A stretch of DNA of 22,697 nt from positions 1 to 22,697 of the forward strand of contig CAYMJV010000049.1 of the NCBI GenBank assembly GCA_964390545.1, given 5' to 3'. The first letter of the stretch is position 1, and each line of letters begins with the position of its first letter. The notes under the pieces are model-generated. The model saw only the letters and a list, made by a program, of their open reading frames with translations. It had not been told where the DNA came from and did not search any database. The position numbers and the translations under genes are program-made. This stretch comes from CAYMJV01 sp964390545 (GTDB lineage Bacteria > Desulfobacterota > BSN033 > UBA1163). Positions 8,606 to 15,143 of the stretch are shown piece by piece.

Positions 8606-8634
8606 ATATTATTAATTCAAGTTACCATATTCAA
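8606..8634 (-). promoter_or_regulatory. Candidate sigma-70 type promoter for uppS-cdsA-dxr-rseP-tsaB
   Basis: On the minus strand TTGAAT (8634-8629), a 17-base spacer and TAATAT (8611-8606) fit a housekeeping promoter well. Transcription would start near 8599, leaving a leader of about 150 bases before uppS that contains the 8551-8562 palindrome. Confidence 0.55.
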
Positions 8635-8699
8635 TAGTGATTTTCAATCAACAAGGGTGGGAAAAACAGGAAATCAAGGAAGGCATAGATAATGATGAG

Positions 8700-8726
8700 G
8701 GGAGGAAGTGAAAGTTCCATCCTCCC
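8700..8726. other. Stem-loop next to the structured region
   Basis: GGGAGGA (8700-8706) and TCCTCCC (8720-8726) make a 7-bp stem with a 13-base loop. No T tract follows on either strand. It sits between the uppS promoter candidate and the larger folded region at 8738-8864. Confidence 0.4.
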
Positions 8727-8737
8727 ATCCACCTTTA

Positions 8738-8864
8738 CCCCGTTAGAAGGCCTCGCTGCTTGCGGTGGGGATGAAGGTAATTCCCTTTTGGGAGGGAACA
8801 CGGAGTTTAACGCCCCGTGTGAGCCTTCCGGATAGAGGGTCAAAGGTCTTGGCTTCTAACGGGG
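8738..8864. ncRNA. Candidate multi-branched structured RNA or complex repeat (strand unclear)
   Basis: Seen directly: a closing stem of 14 pairs with one bulge, 8738-8752 (CCCCGTTAGAAGGCC) with 8851-8864 (GGCTTCTAACGGGG). Inside it, GAAGG (8773-8777) pairs with CCTTC (8824-8828). That stem encloses two hairpins: TTCCC/GGGAA (8781-8785, 8794-8798) and ACACGG/CCGTGT (8798-8803, 8815-8820), which could share A8798. On the plus strand the closing stem is followed by TTTATTTTT, which resembles an intrinsic terminator. On the minus strand it sits between the ferredoxin stop and the uppS promoter. It matches no RNA family I can name; a mobile palindromic repeat is the main alternative. Confidence 0.4.
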
Positions 8865-8865
8865 T

Positions 8866-9039
8866 TTATTTTTCAACAATTGCCTCTACGGGGCAGACCT
8901 CGGAACAACTGCCACATTCTGTACATTTCTCTTCATTAATCACATAGGGTTCCCCCTCTTCAATGGCTTCCGCAGGACATTCCTCAGCACAGGTTCCACA
9001 AGCGACACACTCTTCCGTAATGACGTAGGCCACCACCAT
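8866..9039 (-). CDS. Small 2[4Fe-4S] ferredoxin
   Basis: A 57-residue protein, MVVAYVITEECVACGTC at its start. Two full clusters of cysteines are visible: C11, C14, C17, C21 followed by P, and C39, C42, C45, C49 followed by P. Each is the CxxCxxCxxxCP pattern of a low-potential bacterial ferredoxin carrying two [4Fe-4S] centres. It should act as a soluble cytoplasmic electron carrier; its partner is not evident. ATG at 9039 has AAAGGGGGTG directly upstream. It starts 15 bases after frr stops, so it probably shares the frr transcript. A ferredoxin in this otherwise highly conserved ribosome/envelope gene string is unusual. Confidence 0.93.
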   Translation of the reverse strand: MVVAYVITEECVACGTCAEECPAEAIEEGEPYVINEEKCTECGSCSEVCPVEAIVEK

Positions 9040-9053
9040 CACCCCCTTTATGT

Positions 9054-9611
9054 TTAGATTTCAAGAATCTCTTTCTCCTTGGCCGCGAGGACTTCATCCA
9101 CCTTCTTAATATATTTATCAGTAGAGACCTGGACCTTCTCCATCCACTGGTGGAGCTGATCCTGAGAGATCTTCTTATCCTTTTCCAACACCTTCAACTC
9201 GTCGTTTGCCTCCCGCCGGATATTGCGAACAGACACCTTCGCTCCTTCGGACATCTTTTTGACCACCTTAACCAATTCCTTCCGGCGTTCCTCGGTTAAT
9301 CTTGGAATGGTGATACGAATGATCTTCCCGTCACTGGCAGGAGTTACCCCGAGCTCCGATTTGAGGATGGCCTTTTCAATCTCCCCGATGACGGAGGTGT
9401 CCCAGGGTTGAATGGTGATGAGCCTGGGTTCCGGGACGGCCAAAGTGGCCATCTGGTTTAAAGGAGTGGGTGTGCCATAATAATCGACTCGGATATCGTC
9501 GAAGAGCGCTAGGGAAGCCCTGCCTGTCCTCACCTTATTGAGGTCTGCCTTGAAGGACGAAAGGGTCTTCTCCATTTTGGCCTCTACCTCTTTTACCACT
9601 TTCTCATCCAT
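9054..9611 (-). CDS. frr: Ribosome recycling factor
   Basis: Splits the post-termination ribosome together with EF-G. The 185-residue length and the opening ...KMEKTLSSFKADLNKVRTGRAS... are characteristic, as are YYGTPTPLNQMATLAVPEPR and IRITIPRLTEERRKELVK. The three-helix-bundle arms are visible as long charged segments at both ends. It starts three bases after pyrH ends, in the usual rpsB-tsf-pyrH-frr order. Confidence 0.97.
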   Translation of the reverse strand: MDEKVVKEVEAKMEKTLSSFKADLNKVRTGRASLALFDDIRVDYYGTPTPLNQMATLAVPEPRLITIQPWDTSVIGEIEKAILKSELGVTPASDGKIIRITIPRLTEERRKELVKVVKKMSEGAKVSVRNIRREANDELKVLEKDKKISQDQLHQWMEKVQVSTDKYIKKVDEVLAAKEKEILEI

Positions 9612-9614
9612 GGC

Positions 9615-10331
9615 TCATCCCCTTACTTTTGTTCCCACCTTCTCTCCCAAAACGACTCGTTTGATGTTCCCTTTCTTTTTCAAACTGAAAACGATGATCG
9701 GGATTCGATGATCCATGCAGAGGGAGATCGCAGTGGTATCCATGACTTTGAGCTGTTTCTTCAGGACATCGAGATAGGAGAGTTCGTCAAATTTTTTGGC
9801 CCGCTTATTGATGAGCGGGTCCGAATCATAGACGCCATCGACCTTGGTAGCCTTCAGGATCACCTCGGCCCCGATTTCCATGGCCCGAAGGGATGCCGTC
9901 GTATCCGTGGTGAAATAGGGGTTTCCCGTTCCCCCTGCGAAGATGACGACCCGACCCTTCTCAAGATGCCGCATGGCCCTTCGCCGAATATAAGGTTCTG
10001 CAACCTCGCGCATCTCGATGGCGGTCTGGACTCGAGTTTGTACATCGATCTTTTCCAGAGCATCCTGGAGGGCAATCCCGTTCATGACCGTGGCCAACAT
10101 CCCCATCGTATCTGCAGAGGCTCGGTCCATCCCCTTTGAACTCGCTGCAATCCCCCGAAAGATATTCCCACCCCCGATGACGATCGCAATCTCCACCCCC
10201 AGGGCTTTGACCTCTTTAATTTCTCGAGCGATCTGTTGGAGGACGGCTGGATCGATTCCATACTCTCCCCCTCCGGTCAAGATCTCTCCACTGATCTTCA
10301 GAAGGATCCTTTGATAATGGGTTCTCTTCAT
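9615..10331 (-). CDS. pyrH: UMP kinase
   Basis: Phosphorylates UMP to UDP; bacterial hexameric amino-acid-kinase-fold enzyme, normally activated by GTP and inhibited by UTP. From the ATG at 10331 it has 238 residues, matching the family. RILLKISGEIL (8-18) and the nucleotide loop GGGNIFRG (53-60) are clear, with DTMGMLATVMNGIALQDAL and GTGNPYFTTDTTASLRA further on. The frame is open ten codons upstream, but that extension enters an AT-rich palindrome. Neither start has a good ribosome site. It lies in the rpsB-tsf-pyrH-frr string. Confidence 0.95.
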   Translation of the reverse strand: MKRTHYQRILLKISGEILTGGGEYGIDPAVLQQIAREIKEVKALGVEIAIVIGGGNIFRGIAASSKGMDRASADTMGMLATVMNGIALQDALEKIDVQTRVQTAIEMREVAEPYIRRRAMRHLEKGRVVIFAGGTGNPYFTTDTTASLRAMEIGAEVILKATKVDGVYDSDPLINKRAKKFDELSYLDVLKKQLKVMDTTAISLCMDHRIPIIVFSLKKKGNIKRVVLGEKVGTKVRG

Positions 10332-10352
10332 GGGAGGGCGCAATGTCGATGT

Positions 10353-10412
10353 AAAATGCAAATCTCAAATTGCAGAATCAACTCAATCCTTTTTCTCACC
10401 GATTTGCATTTT
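10353..10412. repeat. AT-rich palindromic repeat, copy 3 (tsf-pyrH gap)
   Basis: AAAATGCAAATC (10353-10364) and GATTTGCATTTT (10401-10412) are perfect 12-base inverted arms around a 36-base loop. Just beyond lies the GC-type hairpin TCTGCC/GGCAGA (10418-10423, 10431-10436). Both are inside the tsf-pyrH intergenic RNA. Confidence 0.6.
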
Positions 10413-10500
10413 CTATTTCTGCCTACCGAAGGCAGATGGCACATTGAAGTTTTCAATGATCTTTAGCTTAAGCCGCCAAAGAAAAGTGGGCAGGTCAGGA

Positions 10501-11106
10501 TTAAGATTGTAACCCTTCACCCAGTTGAAATCGGGCAAACCGACGGATGGCAATATTCTCTCTAATCTTGGCGATCATCGCATCGAGGACTTCCTTGATC
10601 GTCAGATCGGAGTCTTTAATGTAGGTCTGTTCTAAGAGGCAAACTTCGGAATAGAACCTCTCTATTTTGCCTTCGGCGATCTTATCAATCACCTTTTCCG
10701 GTTTTCCAGCCTCCAGGGCTTGGCTCCTGTAGATCCTTCTCTCCTTTTCCAAAACGTCTGCAGGGACGTCCTCTCTTCGGATGTATTGGGGATTGGCGGC
10801 AGCAATTTGCATGGCAATATTTTTTACGAAGGTTTGAAAGTCTTCGGTCTTGGCCACGAAATCGGTTTCACAATTGATTTCCACCAATACCCCCATCTTC
10901 CCTCCCGCATGGATATAGGAGGCGACCAGACCGTCCGTCGCAATACGTCCAGCCTTCTTGGCCGCAGTGGCCAGTCCCTTTCGGCGGAGGTATTCGATGG
11001 CTCCTTCGATGTCTCCTTTTGCCTCTTGGAGGGCGGCCTTACAATCGATGATTCCGGCTCCTGTCCTTTGTCTCAAATCTTTTACCTGTTCAATCGAGAT
11101 TTCCAT
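10501..11106 (-). CDS. tsf: Elongation factor Ts
   Basis: Guanine nucleotide exchange factor for EF-Tu. The 201-residue protein is the short form of the family (E. coli has 283), lacking one core subdomain as in Thermus and many deltaproteobacteria. The N-terminal UBA-like domain reads VKDLRQRTGAGIIDCKAAL, and the exchange motif CETDFVAKTEDF has TDFV at 81-84. ATG at 11106 is six bases past the rpsB stop, the usual rpsB-tsf pairing. C-terminal residues EGLQS end the protein before a repeat-rich gap. Confidence 0.96.
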   Translation of the reverse strand: MEISIEQVKDLRQRTGAGIIDCKAALQEAKGDIEGAIEYLRRKGLATAAKKAGRIATDGLVASYIHAGGKMGVLVEINCETDFVAKTEDFQTFVKNIAMQIAAANPQYIRREDVPADVLEKERRIYRSQALEAGKPEKVIDKIAEGKIERFYSEVCLLEQTYIKDSDLTIKEVLDAMIAKIRENIAIRRFARFQLGEGLQS

Positions 11107-11112
11107 TCGGTC

Positions 11113-11913
11113 CTATTCCTCCTTTTCTTCCTCCGCCGACCCTTGTTCTACCTGAATCTCTCCTTTGGATGAAACCGGGGGAGCCGTCTCTTTTTCGGCC
11201 TTGGCCCCTTCTGTCTGGAGCTGTTTTTCATAGAGCTGCCGTCCCTCCATTACGGCATCCGCCATTTTTGTAGCAAAAAGCTGGATGGCCCGGATGGCAT
11301 CATCATTGCCCGGGATGACATAATCGACCTCTTCAGGATTACAATTAGTGTCCACGATACCAATCGAGGGGACGCCGAGCTTTCTCGCTTCTCTAATGGC
11401 AATCTTTTCCTTTTTAGGATCTACGATAAAAATGGCTCCCGGAAGGTGATCCATATTCTTGATCCCTCCCAGGGATTTCTCCAATTTACTTCTCTCTTTT
11501 TCTAATTCCAGAACCTCTTTCTTGGGAAGAACATTGTAAATCTCTTGGCCTTTCATGGCCTCCAATTTCTTCAACCGATCAATGGATCGTTTGATCGTCT
11601 GGAAGTTGGTCAACATTCCTCCCAGCCAACGGTGATTGACATAGAACATCCCACAGCGACCGGCCTGCTCACTGATCGTTTCCTGAGCCTGTTTTTTCGT
11701 CCCCACAAAGAGGACATACTCGCCTTTTGCTGCCACATCCCGAACAAATTGATAGGCCTCTTTGAAAAACTGGACGGTTTTCTGGAGATCGATAATATAA
11801 ATACCGTTCCTCGCCCCAAAGATATAGGGCTTCATCTTGGGATCCCAGCGTTTTGTCTCATGGCCGAAATGGACTCCAGCCTCCAGCAGTTCTTTCATGG
11901 TTACATTCGACAT
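11113..11913 (-). CDS. rpsB: 30S ribosomal protein S2
   Basis: Small-subunit ribosomal protein. From the ATG at 11913 it has 266 residues. MKELLEAGVHFGHETKRWDPKM, with HFGHETKRWDPKM as the S2 signature, is at the start. FVGTKKQAQETI and the second signature PGAIFIVDPKKEKIAIREA follow. The tail (about 230-266) is acidic and Q/E rich, a common S2 extension. The frame continues 59 codons upstream, but that part falls in a repeat and is not S2-like. GGGGTGG precedes the chosen ATG. It heads the minus-strand gene string. Confidence 0.97.
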   Translation of the reverse strand: MSNVTMKELLEAGVHFGHETKRWDPKMKPYIFGARNGIYIIDLQKTVQFFKEAYQFVRDVAAKGEYVLFVGTKKQAQETISEQAGRCGMFYVNHRWLGGMLTNFQTIKRSIDRLKKLEAMKGQEIYNVLPKKEVLELEKERSKLEKSLGGIKNMDHLPGAIFIVDPKKEKIAIREARKLGVPSIGIVDTNCNPEEVDYVIPGNDDAIRAIQLFATKMADAVMEGRQLYEKQLQTEGAKAEKETAPPVSSKGEIQVEQGSAEEEKEE

Positions 11914-11965
11914 GGACCACCCCGTTTCTTTTCCATTTTTTCTTCTTATTGATAGAGATAAGTTA

Positions 11966-12069
11966 ACCCTTCGGCTCTCCAGCGTAAACATCGGAGATTG
12001 CTCAGGGTTGACCCTGAGGAAGCCCTCGTCCTTACTCCATAAAGCAGGGCTTGGGCGCAGTCGAAGGGT
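11966..12069. repeat. Cloverleaf-like palindromic element upstream of rpsB
   Basis: Closing arms ACCCTTCG (11966-11973) and CGAAGGGT (12062-12069) enclose three further hairpins: TCTCC/GGAGA (11976-11980, 11993-11997), CTCAGGG/CCCTGAG with loop TTGA (12001-12018), and AAGCCCT/AGGGCTT (12020-12026, 12046-12052). Related CCCTTCG-type words are familiar as dispersed intergenic repeats in many bacteria, and a second fragment (GAAGGGT) occurs at 12223-12246. A regulatory leader of rpsB is the alternative. Confidence 0.5.
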
Positions 12070-12353
12070 CAAATAGAATTCAGTTAACATATGATAAGAG
12101 ATTTTTCAAGAGAAAAAATTCTCGAATTTGGCGAAGCGAATCTATAAAGGTAAGAAAGCCAGTAATGGTTTTTAATGCCTTGAAATCATTAGAGAAATGT
12201 CGTGATTCACCTATCCATCCTGACGAAGGGTCCGAATCGAAGGGTCTCTCCTCCTATAATTCTAATAAATTCATGGTGTTAATTTTTATTGCCTGGTTAT
12301 CTTCCCTGTGTTATGAGAGGAAGAATGGGATTCTAGGGAAGTGGAGATTGTAG
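12070..12353. other. Divergent intergenic region between rpsB and the YjbQ gene
   Basis: No gene was recognised. It holds AT-rich DNA, an inverted repeat TTTTTC/GAAAAA near 12103-12118, and decayed CGAAGGGTC repeat words near 12220-12246. A weak plus-strand promoter candidate is TTGCCT (12289-12294), a 17-base gap and TATGAG (12312-12317). I could not place a convincing rpsB promoter. Confidence 0.35.
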
Positions 12354-12758
12354 ATGATTGAAACGGTTCAGGTGAAAACCTCTGCAAAAACAGATCTTAT
12401 TGATATTACTCGATCAGTTGAGGAAGCTGTCCGAAAATCAGGCGTAAAGGATGGAATCTGCTGGGTATACGTCCCCCACACAACGGCTGCCGTCACGATT
12501 AATGAGAATGCCGACCCCAGTGTCTCAAAGGACATTCTCATGCAGCTCAATAAGATCGTCCCATTTCAAGATCGGTACCAGCATTTGGAAGGGAATTCAC
12601 CCGCCCACATCAAAGCCAGCCTAATCGGTTCTTCGGTTACTGTCTTTGTAGAGTCCGGGACATTAGTCTTGGGAACGTGGCAGGGAATTTTTTTCTGCGA
12701 ATTTGACGGACCCCGAAACCGTCAGGTTTTTGTCAAAGTGATAAAAAGAGAGCTCTGA
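12354..12758 (+). CDS. YjbQ/UPF0047 family protein
   Basis: A 134-residue protein of the small YjbQ (UPF0047) family, members of which are annotated as secondary thiamine-phosphate synthase enzymes; the true role is poorly settled. Family marks seen: VYVPHTTAAVTINENADPSV with its central HTTAA at about 42-46, then RYQHLEGNSPAHIKASLIG and GTLVLGTWQGIFFCEFDGP. The conserved His, Asn, Glu and the second His probably bind a metal. It is the first plus-strand gene after the divergent gap, and the PPP phosphatase follows 72 bases later. Confidence 0.9.
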   Translation: MIETVQVKTSAKTDLIDITRSVEEAVRKSGVKDGICWVYVPHTTAAVTINENADPSVSKDILMQLNKIVPFQDRYQHLEGNSPAHIKASLIGSSVTVFVESGTLVLGTWQGIFFCEFDGPRNRQVFVKVIKREL

Positions 12759-12830
12759 AAGACTGCAAGACGCTCCCTTCATCGGAGATTTCGCCACTTT
12801 TTCAGAAATCTCAAAAACAGAGGGATAGGG

Positions 12831-13601
12831 ATGGTCAAAGAGACTTTATTCAGGAAGGTTGAAAAGGTACTGGAAAAGGAGCCCCGCCTGATCCATCTCC
12901 GTCCTCAGGGAAAGGTTGTCTTTGTCGGGGATACCCATGGTGACCTGGAGGCTACCCGCGAAGTGGCCCGGCGCTATCTTAGAGAAGCGTATCGAATTGT
13001 TTTCCTCGGGGACTATGTGGATCGGGGAAATCAATCGGAAGAAAACATTCACTTCCTGCTCCAACTCAAATGTAAACATCCGGAGGACGTTTTCCTTCTT
13101 GCAGGGAACCACGAAGGGTATATGGTGAAAGAATTTTACCCGGTTAGTTTTTGGAGATCTCTTCCTCAAAAAGAACGGGAAGCCTATGGCCTCCTCTTTT
13201 CCAAATTCCCATTAGCCGCCACCTCGCCCAATGGGATCCTTGCCCTTCATGGCGGATTGCCTGAGTTAGAAACCCTTGAGGACTTCAATGGCATTGAATG
13301 GGGAGATGAGAATTGGAATCGGATTGTCTGGGGAGATTTTGTGGAGATCGATGTCGAGGTCATGGAGGACTGGGGTGGTAGACCCCAATATGGAAGGCAA
13401 TATTTTGGAAGGGTGATGGATCGGTATCACAAGCAGGTTCTCATCCGGTCCCATCAACCTCATGCTCCCCCACTCATGTTCCAGAAGAGATGCATTACCA
13501 TCTTCACCTCGAATGCCTATCTTCCGATCCGAACCATCGTGATTGCCGATATGGAGAAAGAGATTCACAGCGCGGAAGACGTAGAGTTAGAAAGAATATA
13601 A
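12831..13601 (+). CDS. PPP-family metallophosphoesterase (serine/threonine phosphatase-like)
   Basis: A 256-residue protein with the full two-metal phosphoesterase set: GDTHGD (33-38), GDYVDRG (60-66), GNHE (92-95) and a late RSHQPHAPP with the metal-binding histidine. This is the GDxHG/GDxVDRG/GNHE layout of the PPP superfamily, closer to protein phosphatases and their archaeal/bacterial relatives than to diadenosine tetraphosphatases; substrate cannot be read from the sequence. ATG at 12831 is preceded by GAGGGATAGGG. The end runs into an AT-rich palindrome that separates it from the HAD gene. Confidence 0.88.
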   Translation: MVKETLFRKVEKVLEKEPRLIHLRPQGKVVFVGDTHGDLEATREVARRYLREAYRIVFLGDYVDRGNQSEENIHFLLQLKCKHPEDVFLLAGNHEGYMVKEFYPVSFWRSLPQKEREAYGLLFSKFPLAATSPNGILALHGGLPELETLEDFNGIEWGDENWNRIVWGDFVEIDVEVMEDWGGRPQYGRQYFGRVMDRYHKQVLIRSHQPHAPPLMFQKRCITIFTSNAYLPIRTIVIADMEKEIHSAEDVELERI

Positions 13602-13724
13602 TTCCAAATGTCAAATTCCAAATGCCAAATGAATGTCAAAGTTCAAAAGAGGATTCTAAAACCGAGTACCCTTTATTTGAGATTTGAATTTGATTTGACA
13701 CTTGAACTTTGATATTTGGCATTT
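13601..13724. repeat. AT-rich palindromic repeat, copy 4 (best paired)
   Basis: AAATGCCAAAT (13620-13630) pairs with ATTTGGCATTT (13714-13724), and CAAAGTTCAA (13637-13646) with TTGAACTTTG (13702-13711). The two blocks are in mirrored order with a four-base size difference. The first bases overlap the end of the phosphatase gene. Confidence 0.7.
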
Positions 13725-13741
13725 TCATGCCAGAAATAATC

Positions 13742-14383
13742 ATGCCCAAATATATCTCCTTTGATATGGATGGAACCTTGGTCGACCCAGAATTCACTGA
13801 TTGGGTGTGGGGTCAGGGGATCCCTACCCTCTATGGTGGAAAAGTGGGGCTGCCTTTTGAAGCGGCGAAGGCCTTTGTGGTCAAAGAATATCAGAAAGTG
13901 GGAGAGGGGGCCGTCGAATGGTATGACATCAAATACTGGTTTCGTCTCTTCCAGCTAGAGCAAAGCTGGAAGGACCTGATGAAGCAATTTGTCGATAAAA
14001 TCAAGGTCTACTCTGACGTCAACCACATTTTGGACCGATTAAAGGAGAGGTTTCCATTGATTTTGACCTCCAACGCCGGAAGAGAGTTTATTGAAATTGA
14101 AATGGAAGCCACCGGCCTGGACAAATATTTCGATCGAATCTTTTCAGCCACCTCCGACTTTCACGTCGTGAAGAAGACAGCCGAGTTCTATCAACAGGTC
14201 TGTGATATCCTCAATGTGGATCCTCAGGAAATTGTCCATGTGGGGGACCACTACGAATTTGATTACCTCGTCCCCCGGAGAATGGGGATCCAGGCCTTCT
14301 ACCTCGATCGATCCGGTAAACGGATGGGGGAATTCATTCTAAAGGATCTCAGTGAACTTGAGAAGAGAATTGTAGAGGAATGA
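13742..14383 (+). CDS. HAD-family hydrolase
   Basis: A 213-residue haloacid-dehalogenase-type phosphohydrolase. Motif I is FDMDGTLVD with the nucleophile at D8 and acid/base at D10. Motif II is LILTSNAG, a lysine follows in VVKKTAEF, and motif IV is VHVGDHYEFDY. A helical cap (about 20-95) lies between motifs I and II, as in type C1 HADs. Likely substrates are small phosphorylated metabolites, but none can be named. Starts at 13727 (ATG) and 13709 (TTG) are also in frame. I chose 13742 because MPKYISFDMDGTL puts motif I close to the N-terminus as in the family. No clear ribosome site supports any start. Confidence 0.85.
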   Translation: MPKYISFDMDGTLVDPEFTDWVWGQGIPTLYGGKVGLPFEAAKAFVVKEYQKVGEGAVEWYDIKYWFRLFQLEQSWKDLMKQFVDKIKVYSDVNHILDRLKERFPLILTSNAGREFIEIEMEATGLDKYFDRIFSATSDFHVVKKTAEFYQQVCDILNVDPQEIVHVGDHYEFDYLVPRRMGIQAFYLDRSGKRMGEFILKDLSELEKRIVEE

Positions 14384-14389
14384 GAGGCA

Positions 14390-14472
14390 AACAAAATTGC
14401 AGATTGCAAATTTCAGATTGCACCTGCCTGCAACAGGCAGGGTTTGTGGATTGAAAAATCTGATATCTGAAA
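14390..14472. repeat. AT-rich palindromic repeat, copy 5, with a GC hairpin nested inside
   Basis: TTTCAGAT (14411-14418) faces ATCTGAAA (14465-14472). Nested between them is CCTGCCTG (14423-14430), CAA, CAGGCAGG (14434-14441), an 8-bp GC hairpin of the second family. Confidence 0.55.
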
Positions 14473-14541
14473 TAAGATCGTTTGGATCATTTGAGAATTG
14501 TCGTTTGGGATTATGTTGAAAATAACATCTTAATTCGGTGC

Positions 14542-14605
14542 GCTCGGTGATCGCACCCTACAAAAACAAATTGGAACAATGTAGGGCCCGTTCCCAGAAC
14601 GGGCC
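14542..14605. repeat. Two further hairpins before the MFS remnant
   Basis: GGTGCG/CGCACC around 14537-14558, and GGCCCGTT (14585-14592), loop CCCAG, AACGGGCC (14598-14605), an 8-bp perfect stem. No T tract follows, so these look like intergenic repeat elements. Confidence 0.4.
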
Positions 14606-14619
14606 GAAGAGAATAGAGG

Positions 14620-14940
14620 ATGGAGAGAAGGCCTGGGTTCAAAGTTCATTGGGCTTGGGTGGTGCTGGGTTCGAGCTTCATCACTCTCTTCATCACCTAC
14701 AGTATTCGCATCGGATGCAAAAGACTATTTTCCAAAGGCGATGACCGGAGCGGTCTTTGGAGGATGACTATTTTTTACGGTTTGGGGGCTATGACCAGTC
14801 CTGCGTTAACCGGCCATTTGGCTGATATCACAGGAACGTTTCGGTGGTCCTTCGGCCTGGGCGCTTCCACAGCTTTAATCGCGGCCCTTTGTATAGGATT
14901 GATCAGGGGACGAGAGATTTCGAGGAATGAAGGAGATTGA
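14620..14940 (+). pseudogene. Remnant of an MFS transporter (internal deletion and frameshifts)
   Basis: The 106-codon open frame begins FKVHWAWVVLGSSFITLFI, a typical first MFS helix, and ends IFYGLGAMTSPALTGHLAD plus a final helix, typical of helices 11-12. The middle eight or so helices are missing. Between the two, the +1 frame (14714-14764) reads DAKDYFPKAMTGAVFGG and then hits TGA at 14765. That is the natural sequence just before the IFYGLGAMTSP part. The gene therefore lost its middle near 14713 and probably one base (GGATGG to GGATG) near 14764. The chance open frame joining both ends hides the damage. A functional two-or-three-helix protein is unlikely. Confidence 0.8.
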
Positions 14941-15052
14941 AAGAGTTCTTTTATTTATGATAGGATGCAAGAAGTTTGAGGAGCGTCCCTCCAGGACTCG
15001 AGGAGCGGCCTTCGGCCTCCAGGTTGGAGGCAAGAACAAAATCTTTTGCCTC

Positions 15053-15102
15053 AAGCGAAGCGCTCCTTGAACGAAGTGGTCCTTAAGCGAAGCGGTCTTC
15101 TT
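15053..15102. repeat. Three tandem degenerate repeats upstream of the sigma-54 activator gene
   Basis: AAGCGAAGCGCTCCTTG (15053-15069), AACGAAGTGGTCCTT (15070-15084) and AAGCGAAGCGGTCTTCTT (15085-15102) are related units of 15-18 bases. Upstream, 14975-15052 has GCGGCCTTCGGCCTCC-type hairpin words related to those at 1589-1640. Confidence 0.5.
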
Positions 15103-15143
15103 ACCGCGAGGCGATCGTTATTTGAATAACGGGGGTATCAGAC

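Noticed and set aside
8781..8820. GGGAACACGG...CCGTG resembles part of a cobalamin riboswitch
   Set aside because: The B12 box and the C-rich GCAAC segment are absent and no cobalamin-related gene is near.
8631..8843. 70-codon minus-strand open frame in the structured region
   Set aside because: Composition is unlike its neighbours, it has no ribosome site, and base pairing explains the region better.
12051..12353. 100-codon plus-strand open frame in the rpsB/YjbQ gap
   Set aside because: It crosses repeat words, has no ribosome site and no domain.
13716..13731. TGGCATTTTCATGC as a second sigma-54 promoter before the HAD gene
   Set aside because: Spacing between GG and GC is nine, not ten, and the sequence is the arm of a palindromic repeat.
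15053..15102. Tandem repeats as a CRISPR-like array
   Set aside because: Units are degenerate, contiguous and lack spacers; no cas gene is present.
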